Shown here piece after piece: positions 1-6,620 of a DNA stretch of 11,272 nt. How positions within the stretch are numbered: position 1 is the stretch's first letter; each line of letters opens with the position of its first letter. The notes under the pieces are model-generated. The model was not told the DNA's origin. It did no database searches and saw only the letters and a list, made by a program, of their open reading frames with translations. A program made the translations under genes and the position numbers. Source of the stretch: an uncultured beta proteobacterium (GTDB taxonomy: Bacteria > Pseudomonadota > Gammaproteobacteria > Burkholderiales > SG8-39); NCBI GenBank assembly GCA_903868285.1, contig CAIPUP010000089.1:1-11272 (forward strand), in the 5' to 3' direction.

Positions 1-126
1 CGAGTGACAGGGCCCCGAGTGGTAATTCCCCGAATGACCCGGCATTGTAACGAGCGCAAGGCGGTAAGGACTGTACATGGCAATTCATGGAACAATGCCC
101 GTTCACGATTTCGTTGGAGGTGCACC

Positions 127-1191
127 ATGCCGCAAACCAGTCATTGTTTCAGCCGTACTCGTCATCGCGTGCAGCAAGCTTCGATGCACTGCTTGAACAC
201 GCTGCTGTGGGGCGGTGTCATGGCCGCTGGCATAGCGCTTTCCGGCATAGCGCTGTCCGGTATTGCTTTATCCGGGTCTGCACAGGCGCAAACCTGGCCG
301 ACCAAGACGGTACGCATCATCGTGCCTTTTGGTCCCGGCGCACCCGACTCGGTCGGACGCATCATTGCCCAGCCGCTGGCGCAGCAGCTTGGACAGTCTT
401 TCGTGGTGGACAACCGTCCCGGCGCCAATGGCCTGATTGGTACTGAAATGGTGGCCAAGGCCGCGCCGGATGGCTATACCCTGCTGGTGGTGTCGACCTC
501 GTTCGCGGTCAATCCGAGCATGTACAAGAAGCTGCCCTACAGCCCGACACGCGATTTCGATCCGGTCAGCGTGGTGGCCTCGACCGAGGCCTACATCCTT
601 GGTATCAACCCGTCAGTACCGGCGAACAATCTGCCCGAGCTGCTGGCGCTGCTGAAAAAGCCCGGCGCGAAATTCGCCTTCGGTACCCCCGGTGTCGGCA
701 ATACGCTGCATCTGGCGGCCGAGCTGTTCATGGCACGCACCGGCACGAAGATGGTTCACATTCCTTACAAGGGCGCGGGTCAGGCCATTGCCGGATTGGT
801 GGCCAATGATGTGCAAGTGATGTTCATGACCCCGCCGCTATCGTTGCCGCAAATCCGGGCTGGCAAGGTACGCGCCATCGGTTACACCAACAAGACGCGT
901 GCTGCCTATCTGCCCGAGGTGCCGACCATGGCCGAGGGCGGTGTGAATGGGGTGGAAATGGATGGTGGCTGGTATGGCATGTTCGCTCCGGCCGGGACGC
1001 CGCCGGAGATCGTCAACAAGCTCTATGCCGAAATCCGCAAGGCACTGGCGCTGCCGGCAGTGAAGGAACGCCTGAACGGGCTGGGTCTGGATGCGGTGGG
1101 CAACAGCCCGGCCGACTATCGCAAGCTGGTCGAGCAGCAGATTCGTGACTACGCCGAAATGGTCAAGCTGGCCGGCATCCCGCCGGAATGA
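127..1191 (+). CDS. Bug-family periplasmic solute receptor (tripartite tricarboxylate transporter type)
   Basis: A secreted binding protein of 354 residues that should capture a small carboxylate or related solute in the periplasm. The ATG at 127 is chosen because GGAGG lies at 116-120, six bases upstream; an open frame continues back to position 4 but reads like non-coding sequence. A long signal peptide (about residues 1-54) has a hydrophobic core around residues 28-50 and a likely type I cleavage at SAQA before QTWPTK. The mature start, TVRIIVPFGPGAPDSVGR at about residues 61-78, is the typical first ligand loop of Bug proteins, followed by the family's NRPGANGLIGTE and APDGYTLL motifs. 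Length fits the family once the long signal is allowed for. No TctA/TctB membrane genes lie here, as is common for orphan Bug receptors. It converges on the class II aldolase gene with a 3-base gap. Ligand identity is inference from the neighbours. Confidence 0.93.
   Translation: MPQTSHCFSRTRHRVQQASMHCLNTLLWGGVMAAGIALSGIALSGIALSGSAQAQTWPTKTVRIIVPFGPGAPDSVGRIIAQPLAQQLGQSFVVDNRPGANGLIGTEMVAKAAPDGYTLLVVSTSFAVNPSMYKKLPYSPTRDFDPVSVVASTEAYILGINPSVPANNLPELLALLKKPGAKFAFGTPGVGNTLHLAAELFMARTGTKMVHIPYKGAGQAIAGLVANDVQVMFMTPPLSLPQIRAGKVRAIGYTNKTRAAYLPEVPTMAEGGVNGVEMDGGWYGMFAPAGTPPEIVNKLYAEIRKALALPAVKERLNGLGLDAVGNSPADYRKLVEQQIRDYAEMVKLAGIPPE
229..273 (+). repeat. 15-bp tandem repeat x3 encoding GIALS in the signal peptide
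   Basis: Three in-frame 15-base units (229-243, 244-258, 259-273) each encode Gly-Ile-Ala-Leu-Ser. Units 1 and 2 differ by one base; unit 3 has several synonymous changes. They form the hydrophobic core of the Bug receptor signal peptide and explain why that signal is unusually long. Confidence 0.9.
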
Positions 1192-1194
1192 ACG

Positions 1195-1929
1195 CTACAG
1201 CTCCCAATACGGCGTCATGTTGATGCGCCGGCACCAGTACTCCCAGGCGCGGCGCGAGGCGGGCGCGTCTGGGTCGGTGGTAGCACGTACGGCTACCTCG
1301 CCGGGTGAGAGCGTTTTCACTTCGCCCAGCTGCAATCCTTCCTTCAAGGTACGCGCGTTCAACGGCAGATAGACCGCCGTCTTGACCACCTGAAACAGGC
1401 TGGGCGCACCGGCCGCAAAGCCGTGTCCGCGCATCAGCACCACCCGGTCCGGGCCGAGACACTGCGCCAGATCGCGGCCCTGCTCCGGATTGACCACCAG
1501 CATGTTGGTATCACCGAACTTGTCGCGGATGTCCCATACCGAGACACGCGAACCGATGTCGCTGGCGGTGTGGATCACCGGTTGCAGCACGCGGTTGGCA
1601 ATGGTGAAGGGCAGCACTTCATCGGCGTGGCTGTGCACCACGGCATGGATGTCCGGACGTGCTTCATAGATGCCGCCATGAATGAAGCGCTCCAGATAGG
1701 GCGGACGGGTATCGCCGGGCGTCGGATTGCCGGCATAGTCGAACTCCATGATGTCCTCGCGCGTCACCAGCTCCGGGCTGCGTGAGCGCGACAGAAAAAA
1801 ATGATCGGGTCGCAGTGGATTGCGCACGCTGACATGGCCATAGGCGTCCAGCACACCTTCATGTGCCAGGATGCGGTTGGCGATTACCAGGTCGTGCAGT
1901 AGGCGCTCCAGGGGATTCGGTGTAGTCAC
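1195..1929 (-). CDS. class II aldolase/adducin family protein, probable decarboxylase or aldolase
   Basis: A cytoplasmic 244-residue enzyme of the divalent-metal class II aldolase/adducin fold. Visible landmarks are the GHVSVR segment at residues 31-36 (the GN-S-R equivalent), a Glu at residue 80 (YLERFIHGG), the HSHAD pair at 99-103 and RGHG with His169. Together these give the usual Glu plus three-His metal and catalytic set. The family includes fuculose- and ribulose-phosphate epimerases/aldolases and also the PhtC-type 3,4-dihydroxyphthalate decarboxylases. With a Pht5-like gene next door, a decarboxylase role is plausible but unproven. The start is GTG at 1927-1929: upstream the frame meets a stop before any ATG or GTG, and no strong Shine-Dalgarno is seen. 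It is 104 bases downstream of the Pht5-like gene on the same strand, so the two may be co-transcribed or separately promoted from the AT-rich gap. Confidence 0.88.
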   Translation of the reverse strand: MTTPNPLERLLHDLVIANRILAHEGVLDAYGHVSVRNPLRPDHFFLSRSRSPELVTREDIMEFDYAGNPTPGDTRPPYLERFIHGGIYEARPDIHAVVHSHADEVLPFTIANRVLQPVIHTASDIGSRVSVWDIRDKFGDTNMLVVNPEQGRDLAQCLGPDRVVLMRGHGFAAGAPSLFQVVKTAVYLPLNARTLKEGLQLGEVKTLSPGEVAVRATTDPDAPASRRAWEYWCRRINMTPYWEL

Positions 1930-2033
1930 GAGAGTTCTAAAAAATCCAATAAAATCAATAAGTTACATTAACTTTAAGCGACATATGCTTAGGTGATAGG
2001 TGCACCCGTAGCAAAAAATGCATGCCGGAGCGT
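1930..2033 (-). promoter_or_regulatory. AT-rich intergenic region upstream of the class II aldolase gene
   Basis: This 104-base gap is markedly richer in A and T than its surroundings, especially 1935-1990, as expected for a promoter. It contains a perfect 6-bp inverted repeat with a 3-base spacer at 1960-1974. An A6 run at 2013-2018 reads as T6 on the minus strand, but no convincing hairpin precedes it, so I do not call a terminator. No clear -35/-10 pair could be fixed. Confidence 0.45.
1960..1974. promoter_or_regulatory. inverted repeat AAGTTA-CAT-TAACTT, candidate operator
   Basis: Perfect 6-base arms around a 3-base spacer, about 30 bases upstream of the GTG start of the aldolase gene. 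The spacing from the gene and the size suit a dimeric repressor or LysR-type activator; a T-N11-A pattern is present but is weak evidence alone. No regulator gene is in the window to match it. Confidence 0.35.
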
Positions 2034-3074
2034 TCAGGAGTAAATGCGCTGCGGCGCTGCCAGCACCGGTTCGGTGACCGGCACAAAGATGTCTTCGATG
2101 CGCGGTGCCTTGGCGATCAGGCCTTGTTGTTGCAGATAGTTCACCAGCGCCTGCAGCGTCGGGCGATTGGCCTCGATGCCATAAGGCCAGGGATCGCCAC
2201 CGAAGACCTCGTCGATTTCCTCGATGTCGTCCGGCAGCCAGGGCAGCATGTAGCGCAGCGCGCCCTGATAGCGCATGCGTTCCAGCGCCACTGCCTTGGC
2301 TTGCACAAACGCCTCATAAAGGCTTTGCGCGATCTGCGGATGCTGTTCGTACACCTCGCGTCGTATCACCGTCAGATGCATGATCGGGAAGATGCCGGTG
2401 CGACGGTAGTAGTCTTTTTCCACCGCACGAAAATCCGGGAACAGGCGGCGTATGGCCGGATTGTGACGGCGTGCGTCCGGCAGACCAGTGCCGATGATGG
2501 CGTCGAGCTCGCCCTCATCCAGCAACTGGCTGAGTGTCTTGCCGGTGTGGTTGACGGTAATGTTCGCCGGCTTGAGCAGCGGCATGACGGTGGGATCGCC
2601 GTGAGAGCCGACCTTGTTGATCGAACCCTGTACCCAATGCACCTGCGACAGATCGACGCCGTAATCCTGCTCCAGGATGCCGCGCTGCCATACCGCCGCA
2701 CTCATGGTGTAGAGCGGCACGCCGATGCGCTTGCCGGCCAGATCTTTGGCGTTGCGGATACCGCTGTGTTCGTTGATGCTGATATGACCATGCCGGAAAA
2801 CCCGCGACGGAAATACCGGCAGCGCCACAAACGGACAGTCGACTGCGGCATTGGGCGAACACAGCCGGCTGATGAACTCGGAACTGGACATCTCGCAGGC
2901 ATCGAAGGCCTGATCGGCCGCCATGCGATCAAAGATCACGCGTGGATCGTCGATGGCATGAAATTGCAGATCAATGCCGCGCGGTTTCACGTCACCGGTG
3001 TACAGCGGCAGCATGCGGTCATACAGGCCGCAGGCGAAACGCACAGGAATGGGTGCTTGGGTGGCGTTGGTCAT
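2034..3074 (-). CDS. Pht5-like protein (4,5-dihydroxyphthalate decarboxylase family, periplasmic-binding-protein fold)
   Basis: A 346-residue protein resembling Pht5, the 4,5-dihydroxyphthalate decarboxylase of phthalate degradation, as I remember that family. Shared-looking features are YDR at residues 18-20, GDVKPRGIDL at 27-36, FDACEMSSSE at about 57-66, FPSRVFRHG at 88-96 and LAGKRIGVPLYTMSAAVW at about 112-129. The fold is that of ABC-transporter substrate-binding proteins, but there is no signal peptide, which supports a cytoplasmic enzyme over a receptor. Automated annotation often calls such genes ABC transporter substrate-binding protein. The ATG at 3072-3074 begins MTNATQ; no strong ribosome site precedes it. 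It is first in a possible two-gene unit with the class II aldolase and divergent from apaH. The reaction is probably decarboxylation of a hydroxylated aromatic acid; the exact substrate cannot be read from sequence. Confidence 0.82.
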   Translation of the reverse strand: MTNATQAPIPVRFACGLYDRMLPLYTGDVKPRGIDLQFHAIDDPRVIFDRMAADQAFDACEMSSSEFISRLCSPNAAVDCPFVALPVFPSRVFRHGHISINEHSGIRNAKDLAGKRIGVPLYTMSAAVWQRGILEQDYGVDLSQVHWVQGSINKVGSHGDPTVMPLLKPANITVNHTGKTLSQLLDEGELDAIIGTGLPDARRHNPAIRRLFPDFRAVEKDYYRRTGIFPIMHLTVIRREVYEQHPQIAQSLYEAFVQAKAVALERMRYQGALRYMLPWLPDDIEEIDEVFGGDPWPYGIEANRPTLQALVNYLQQQGLIAKAPRIEDIFVPVTEPVLAAPQRIYS

Positions 3075-3197
3075 GGTGGCGTGGTGTTTATTTGAGGGAT
3101 GCGCTCGGGTGTTCCGCGCGGGGATTGCACTGCATTAGTCGCGGATAATACCGGCCGATGCACGCCTGCCCTTCCTTTGACGGTTCTGACTGAAAAC
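3075..3197. promoter_or_regulatory. divergent promoter region between the Pht5-like gene and apaH
   Basis: This 123-base gap separates two divergently transcribed genes and so must hold both starts. Toward apaH, a -10-like GATAAT at 3144-3149 (or TAATAC at 3146-3151) lies downstream of TTGCAC at 3125-3130, but the 13-15 base spacing is short. The promoter call is therefore tentative. No clear element was seen for the minus-strand gene. Confidence 0.35.
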
Positions 3198-4016
3198 ATG
3201 AGTATCTACGCCATCGGTGATGTGCAGGGCTGCTGGGTGGAGCTGCAGCGGCTGCTCGAGAGCATCGGCTTCCAGCCCGGGCGTGACCGGCTATGGCTGG
3301 TCGGTGATCTGGTCAATCGCGGGCCGCAATCGCTGGAGGTGTTGCGCTTTGTGCGCAGCCTGGGCGATGCCGCGATCACGGTGTTGGGCAATCACGATCT
3401 GCATCTGTTGGCGCTGGCGCGCGGCCATGTCAAGCCGCGTGATGACGACAGCTTGCAGGCGGTATTGCAGGCCGAGGATCGTGATGAACTCTTACATTGG
3501 TTGTTGCAGCAACCTTTGTTGCATCGCGAGGGCGACACCCTGATGGTGCATGCCGGTCTGTTGCCGCAATGGGATGCCGATCAGGCCGAGGCGCTGGCGG
3601 GCGAGGTGCAGGCGGCACTGCGCGGTCCCGAACCGGATCGTTTTTTGTCGCAGCTCTATGGCAGTCAGCCACGCGCCTGGCACGAACAGCTGCAGGGCGC
3701 CGATCGCTTGCGCCTGATCGTCAATGCCATGACCCGCATGCGTTTTTGCACCGCTGACGGGGAGATGGATTTCACTGCCAAGGGTGAGGCGGCCACGGCG
3801 CCAGCCGGATGTTTGCCGTGGTTCGAGGTGCCCGGTCGGCGCAGTGCCAGCAATACGCTGGTGGTGGGCCACTGGTCGGCGCTGGGGGTACGCCTGTCGC
3901 CCCGCTTGTTGGCGCTGGACAGTGGTTGTGTCTGGGGCGGCCGCTTGAGTGCGTTGCGGTTGGAGGATCGCACGCTGTTTCAGGTGGCTTCGACCCGTCC
4001 GTTGGTGAGCTGGTAA
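3198..4016 (+). CDS. apaH: bis(5'-nucleosyl)-tetraphosphatase, symmetrical
   Basis: A cytoplasmic metallophosphoesterase of 272 residues that splits diadenosine tetraphosphate (Ap4A) symmetrically into two ADP, limiting this stress-linked dinucleotide; in some bacteria ApaH also removes Np4 caps from RNA. The calcineurin-like motifs appear in order: GDVQG at residues 7-11 (Gln where many relatives have His), GDLVNRG at 36-42, GNHD at 64-67, VHAG at 117-120 and GHWS at 224-227. LDSGCVWGG at 240-248 is a typical ApaH signature. Length is close to the E. coli enzyme (about 280). The ATG at 3198 is chosen because MSIYAIGDVQGC matches the family N-terminus; the open frame extends to 3099 without family resemblance. 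The ribosome site is weak. The gene stands alone and ends just before a strong hairpin terminator. Confidence 0.96.
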   Translation: MSIYAIGDVQGCWVELQRLLESIGFQPGRDRLWLVGDLVNRGPQSLEVLRFVRSLGDAAITVLGNHDLHLLALARGHVKPRDDDSLQAVLQAEDRDELLHWLLQQPLLHREGDTLMVHAGLLPQWDADQAEALAGEVQAALRGPEPDRFLSQLYGSQPRAWHEQLQGADRLRLIVNAMTRMRFCTADGEMDFTAKGEAATAPAGCLPWFEVPGRRSASNTLVVGHWSALGVRLSPRLLALDSGCVWGGRLSALRLEDRTLFQVASTRPLVSW

Positions 4017-4018
4017 CT

Positions 4019-4038
4019 ACGCCTCGCTGAGGTGTTTT
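4019..4038 (+). terminator. intrinsic terminator after apaH
   Basis: The bases at 4019-4025 can pair with 4029-4035 in a 7-bp stem (one G-U pair) around a GCT loop, followed directly by a T run reaching 4038. It starts three bases after the apaH stop. Read on the minus strand the same hairpin lacks a T tract, so it should mainly stop apaH transcription rather than that of the converging acyltransferase gene. Confidence 0.65.
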
Positions 4039-4056
4039 CCTTGCTGTAACGGCGTC

Positions 4057-4878
4057 TCAGTCGGCTGGCGCATGCAGCCGGCCATCGCTGCCACGCTCGG
4101 GCAGTCCCAGCTCGTGCCGGATGGCGTTCTCCGAGGCCAGTGCCAATGTGCGTCGGTCATCGCCAGTGGCAGGCATCAACGGCGACAGGAAACACAGCTG
4201 CGCCACGATGCGCCGGGTCGATACGATGGCCCAGATCGATTGCAGCAGACTGGTTTCACCGGCATAGGCCGGTGCGTCGCAAAAGGCACCACTGCGGGTG
4301 CGATAGCGCAGCGCCACCGGCAGCACACAGGCTTCGGCCTCCAATGCGGTTTCGAACAGCGAGGTATGGAACTTGTCGACACCATGGCCGTGGGTAGTGG
4401 TGCCCTCGGGGAACACCGCCACCAGCTCGCCGCTGCGCAGTGCCTGCACCATGCCCTCGACGGTGCGTCGGGTGGCGCTCTTGCGGCGTCGGTCGATATA
4501 GAGCGTGCCGGTCTGGCTCACCAGGCGACCGATCAGCGGCCAAGCCTGTACTTCCGCCTTGGCCACAAACATGGCCGGATGCACGGCATTGATCAGAAAT
4601 ACATCCAGCCAGGACACATGGTTCATCACCAGCAGACAGCGGGGTGGGAGTTCGGCAGGTTCACCGCGTACTTCCAGCCGTACCGACAGCAGTCGCAATA
4701 GTTGCAGCGACCAGCGCCGCATGGCGTGATGTCGTTGTGCCTTCGATAGTTGCGAAAAGCGCAGCCCGGTCACCAGCAGGCCGCGCAGCAAGTGCCATAG
4801 CAAATGCAGCCAGCGCAAGCAGCGCACCGGCAGTGGCGTGGCGGCTTCCGTGCTGTGCCCGGAGGCTGGGTGACTCAT
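4057..4878 (-). CDS. plsC: 1-acyl-glycerol-3-phosphate acyltransferase family protein (PlsC-like)
   Basis: A 273-residue inner-membrane-associated acyltransferase that should add an acyl chain to a lysophospholipid, most likely making phosphatidic acid from lysophosphatidate. The four-block acyltransferase pattern is visible: NHVSWLD with His87 and Asp92 (H-x4-D catalytic pair), GTLYIDR at 124-130, FPEGT at 156-160, and a later VLPVALRY segment. A hydrophobic stretch around residues 21-40 could anchor it in the membrane. The ATG at 4876-4878 has AGGA about 11 bases upstream. Some relatives, such as OlsA-type enzymes of ornithine lipid synthesis, share these motifs, so the precise acceptor is uncertain. 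It is 113 bases downstream of the SlyB-like lipoprotein gene on the same strand, separated by a tandem repeat array. Confidence 0.88.
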   Translation of the reverse strand: MSHPASGHSTEAATPLPVRCLRWLHLLWHLLRGLLVTGLRFSQLSKAQRHHAMRRWSLQLLRLLSVRLEVRGEPAELPPRCLLVMNHVSWLDVFLINAVHPAMFVAKAEVQAWPLIGRLVSQTGTLYIDRRRKSATRRTVEGMVQALRSGELVAVFPEGTTTHGHGVDKFHTSLFETALEAEACVLPVALRYRTRSGAFCDAPAYAGETSLLQSIWAIVSTRRIVAQLCFLSPLMPATGDDRRTLALASENAIRHELGLPERGSDGRLHAPAD

Positions 4879-4909
4879 GCGCTGGAAGATTCCTGCATAC
4901 CGGTGTTAA

Positions 4910-4965
4910 GTTGATGGCACTGCGTTGTCGGTGCTGTGTTGCTGCTGCTGCGTTGCCGCTGCTGC
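4910..4965. repeat. 14-bp tandem repeat array, four units of graded similarity
   Basis: Four consecutive 14-base units fill 4910-4923, 4924-4937, 4938-4951 and 4952-4965, each starting GTTG. The last two (GTTGCTGCTGCTGC and GTTGCCGCTGCTGC) differ by one base; the second matches the fourth at 11 of 14 positions and the first at 9 of 14. On the transcribed minus strand the units end in CAAC. They sit in the gap between the SlyB-like gene stop and the plsC start, ending about 30 bases from the plsC ATG. Confidence 0.75.
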
Positions 4966-4991
4966 ACTACTGAAGCCGCGCAATACCGTTT

Positions 4992-5492
4992 TCAGCGACT
5001 GACACGCGTGACACCCTGGCCGCTCAGCAACCGCACCCGTTCGCCGACGCGGAACACTTCATCGGCTTCCTGGGTGATGGCACGCAGTTCACCGTTATCC
5101 AGCTTGACGGTGATCTCCAGGCCCTTTTTTTCGGTCAGCTTGCGCTCGATGGCATTACCCGCGATACCACCGCCAACCGCACCGAGCACGCCCAGCACGT
5201 TCGAGGTGCGGCCGCCGCCGCCAACGGACGAGCCGCCGGTCGCGCCGATCACGCCGCCGGCGATGGCGCCCACCGGACCCTGACTGCCTTCGATCATGAC
5301 TTCACGCACCGACTCGACCACGCCCATACGCACCGTCTGCTCGCCACGCGTTTGATGCGGCGAGTAAACGCTGCCCGAACTGGACAGTGTGTTGCAGCCA
5401 GCCAGCAGCGTTGCCGCCAGCAACAGGCTGGCGGCGGTGATGGCATGGTGCCAGTGACTTGCTGGCAATGAAGAGCTAAGTACTTGTTTCAT
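4992..5492 (-). CDS. outer-membrane lipoprotein with glycine-zipper 2TM domain, SlyB/Pcp-like
   Basis: A 166-residue envelope lipoprotein. The N-terminus is a lipoprotein signal: a hydrophobic core at about residues 19-31 and the lipobox LLAGC with Cys33 as the lipidated residue; the +2 residue is Asn, compatible with outer-membrane sorting. Residues about 72-116 form the glycine-zipper domain (GxxxG-rich segments GAIAGGVIGATGG and GVLGAVGGGIAGNA). The C-terminal part at about 125-165 is a small soluble domain with KLDNGE and FRVGERVRLL, typical of the SlyB/Pcp/17-kDa antigen group. SlyB in enterobacteria is a PhoP-regulated envelope-stress protein; whether that applies here is unknown. The ATG at 5490-5492 is preceded by GGAG at a good distance. 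It is probably transcribed on its own or ahead of plsC. Confidence 0.9.
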   Translation of the reverse strand: MKQVLSSSLPASHWHHAITAASLLLAATLLAGCNTLSSSGSVYSPHQTRGEQTVRMGVVESVREVMIEGSQGPVGAIAGGVIGATGGSSVGGGGRTSNVLGVLGAVGGGIAGNAIERKLTEKKGLEITVKLDNGELRAITQEADEVFRVGERVRLLSGQGVTRVSR

Positions 5493-5547
5493 AAGGAAAC
5501 TCCGGCGAGGTGTGGAGGGAGGCGAGGCGCTTGCACCAGGCTGGCGA

Positions 5548-5595
5548 GGATGCCGTCAGCCCGACTGCGACGACTGTTCAGCAACGGCGGCATCC
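5548..5595. promoter_or_regulatory. 8-bp inverted repeat in the gap upstream of the SlyB-like gene
   Basis: GGATGCCG at 5548-5555 and CGGCATCC at 5588-5595 are perfect inverse copies with a 32-base spacer. In a minus-strand transcript they could form a hairpin between the kinase stop and the lipoprotein start. There is no T tract after it, so a classical terminator is unlikely. A chance occurrence remains possible. Confidence 0.3.
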
Positions 5596-5613
5596 AGCGA
5601 TGGTTGACCCACT

Positions 5614-6555
5614 CTACGCCTGCCAGGGATCGCTGCCAAACGCTTCGTGGTGAATCTTCGCCACCAGCTCGCGTGACAGCGCATGGTTCTGGCCGCCGCG
5701 CGAGGCGATCTTGATCGAGCCCAGCACCGAGGCCAGCTGACCGCAGGCCTGCCAGCCCCACTGATGCGCGATGCCGTACAGCAGGCCGGCGCGATAGGCG
5801 TCACCACAGCCGGTCGGGTCGACGATGGCGCTGGCCTTGACGCAAGGAATGTCGTGCTGCTTTCCCTCGGCATAGATGGTCGAACCCACGGCCCCGCGCG
5901 TCACGATCAGGGCTTTGACGTGTTCGGCCAGCTTGGGCAGTGATTGCCCGGTTTTTTCTTCCAGCATCTTGCCTTCGTAGTCGTTCACCGCGATATAGCT
6001 GGCGGCCTTGGCAAAGTGCAGCAGTTCCTCGCCAGAGAACATCGGCAGGCCCTGGCCCGGATCGAACATGAAGGGAATCTTGTGCTGTGCCAGTTGTTCG
6101 GCGTGCTGCAGCATGCCATCACGTCCATCCGGCGCGACGATGGCCAGCCCGGCGCCCAGTGCCGGCGTGATCTGGTTCAGGTGCGACTGATTCATGGCGC
6201 CGGGATGAAAGGCGGTGATCTGGTTGTCATCCAGGTCGGTGGTGATGAAGGCCTGCGCGGTCATGGCGTCATCCATTTGCCGCACCGCATCGCGCGATAG
6301 CCCTAGCTGGTCCATGCGCTGCACATAGGAATCGGCATCCTTGCCGATGGTGGCCATGATCAGCGGATCACCACCGATTTTTTTCAGGTTGTAGGCGATG
6401 TTACCGGCGCAGCCACCGAATTCGCGTCGCAATTCCGGAACCAGAAACGCCACATTCAGGATGTGAATGCTCTCGGGAAGAATGTGGTCTTTGAACTGGC
6501 CGTTGAACACCATGATGTTGTCAAAGGCAATCGAACCGCAAATCAGTGTACGCAT
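5614..6555 (-). CDS. PfkB-family carbohydrate/nucleoside kinase (adenosine-kinase-like)
   Basis: A 313-residue cytoplasmic kinase of the ribokinase/PfkB family, which phosphorylates a sugar or nucleoside with ATP. The first family signature region is EFGGCAGNIAYNLKKIGG at about residues 45-62, with the GG hinge and Asn52. The second signature is DPTGCGDAYRAG at 246-257, containing the anion-hole GCG and the catalytic base Asp252. The segment VNDYEGKML at about 190-198 matches the N-x-x-E motif for metal and phosphate binding. The overall length and the GSIAFDNI start resemble bacterial adenosine-kinase-like proteins, but the substrate cannot be read from the sequence. The ATG at 6553-6555 has a modest purine-rich GAAAGA upstream. 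It lies downstream of the DUF3426 gene, with an 11-bp repeat array in the 93-base gap. Confidence 0.9.
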   Translation of the reverse strand: MRTLICGSIAFDNIMVFNGQFKDHILPESIHILNVAFLVPELRREFGGCAGNIAYNLKKIGGDPLIMATIGKDADSYVQRMDQLGLSRDAVRQMDDAMTAQAFITTDLDDNQITAFHPGAMNQSHLNQITPALGAGLAIVAPDGRDGMLQHAEQLAQHKIPFMFDPGQGLPMFSGEELLHFAKAASYIAVNDYEGKMLEEKTGQSLPKLAEHVKALIVTRGAVGSTIYAEGKQHDIPCVKASAIVDPTGCGDAYRAGLLYGIAHQWGWQACGQLASVLGSIKIASRGGQNHALSRELVAKIHHEAFGSDPWQA

Positions 6556-6620
6556 GGCAAATCTTTCATTGGTAATGTTATTGAGAACCTTGGCACTGCA
6601 GTGGAGGCTGGAATCCTAGG

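Noticed and set aside
4..126. A longer start for the Bug receptor at position 4
   Set aside because: It would bury the signal peptide behind 41 further residues, while the ATG at 127 has GGAGG at the right distance. I see no clear promoter in these 123 bases.
184..1191. Alternative Bug start at ATG 184-186 giving a normal-length signal peptide
   Set aside because: No convincing ribosome site precedes it; the ATG at 127 is better supported, though this shorter form cannot be excluded.
1999..2006. 8-bp palindrome GGTGCACC
   Set aside because: Isolated, with no matching partner site or obvious position relative to a promoter; 8-bp palindromes are expected by chance in a window this size.
2034..3074. 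Reading the Pht5-like gene as a periplasmic ABC-transporter receptor
   Set aside because: There is no signal peptide or lipobox, and the conserved segments match the cytoplasmic dihydroxyphthalate decarboxylase group better.
2022..3095. A 357-codon open frame on the plus strand covering the Pht5-like gene
   Set aside because: It is exactly antisense to a gene with clear family motifs, its peptide shows no recognisable domain and is rich in His, Gln and Arg as expected of a shadow frame in GC-rich DNA.
4072..4701. A 209-codon plus-strand frame across plsC
   Set aside because: Antisense to a gene with all acyltransferase motifs; no domain or ribosome site of its own.
5504..5549. Three copies of GGCGAGG upstream of the SlyB-like gene
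   Set aside because: Spacing is irregular (17 and 22 bases) and the motif is short and G-rich, so chance is the better explanation.
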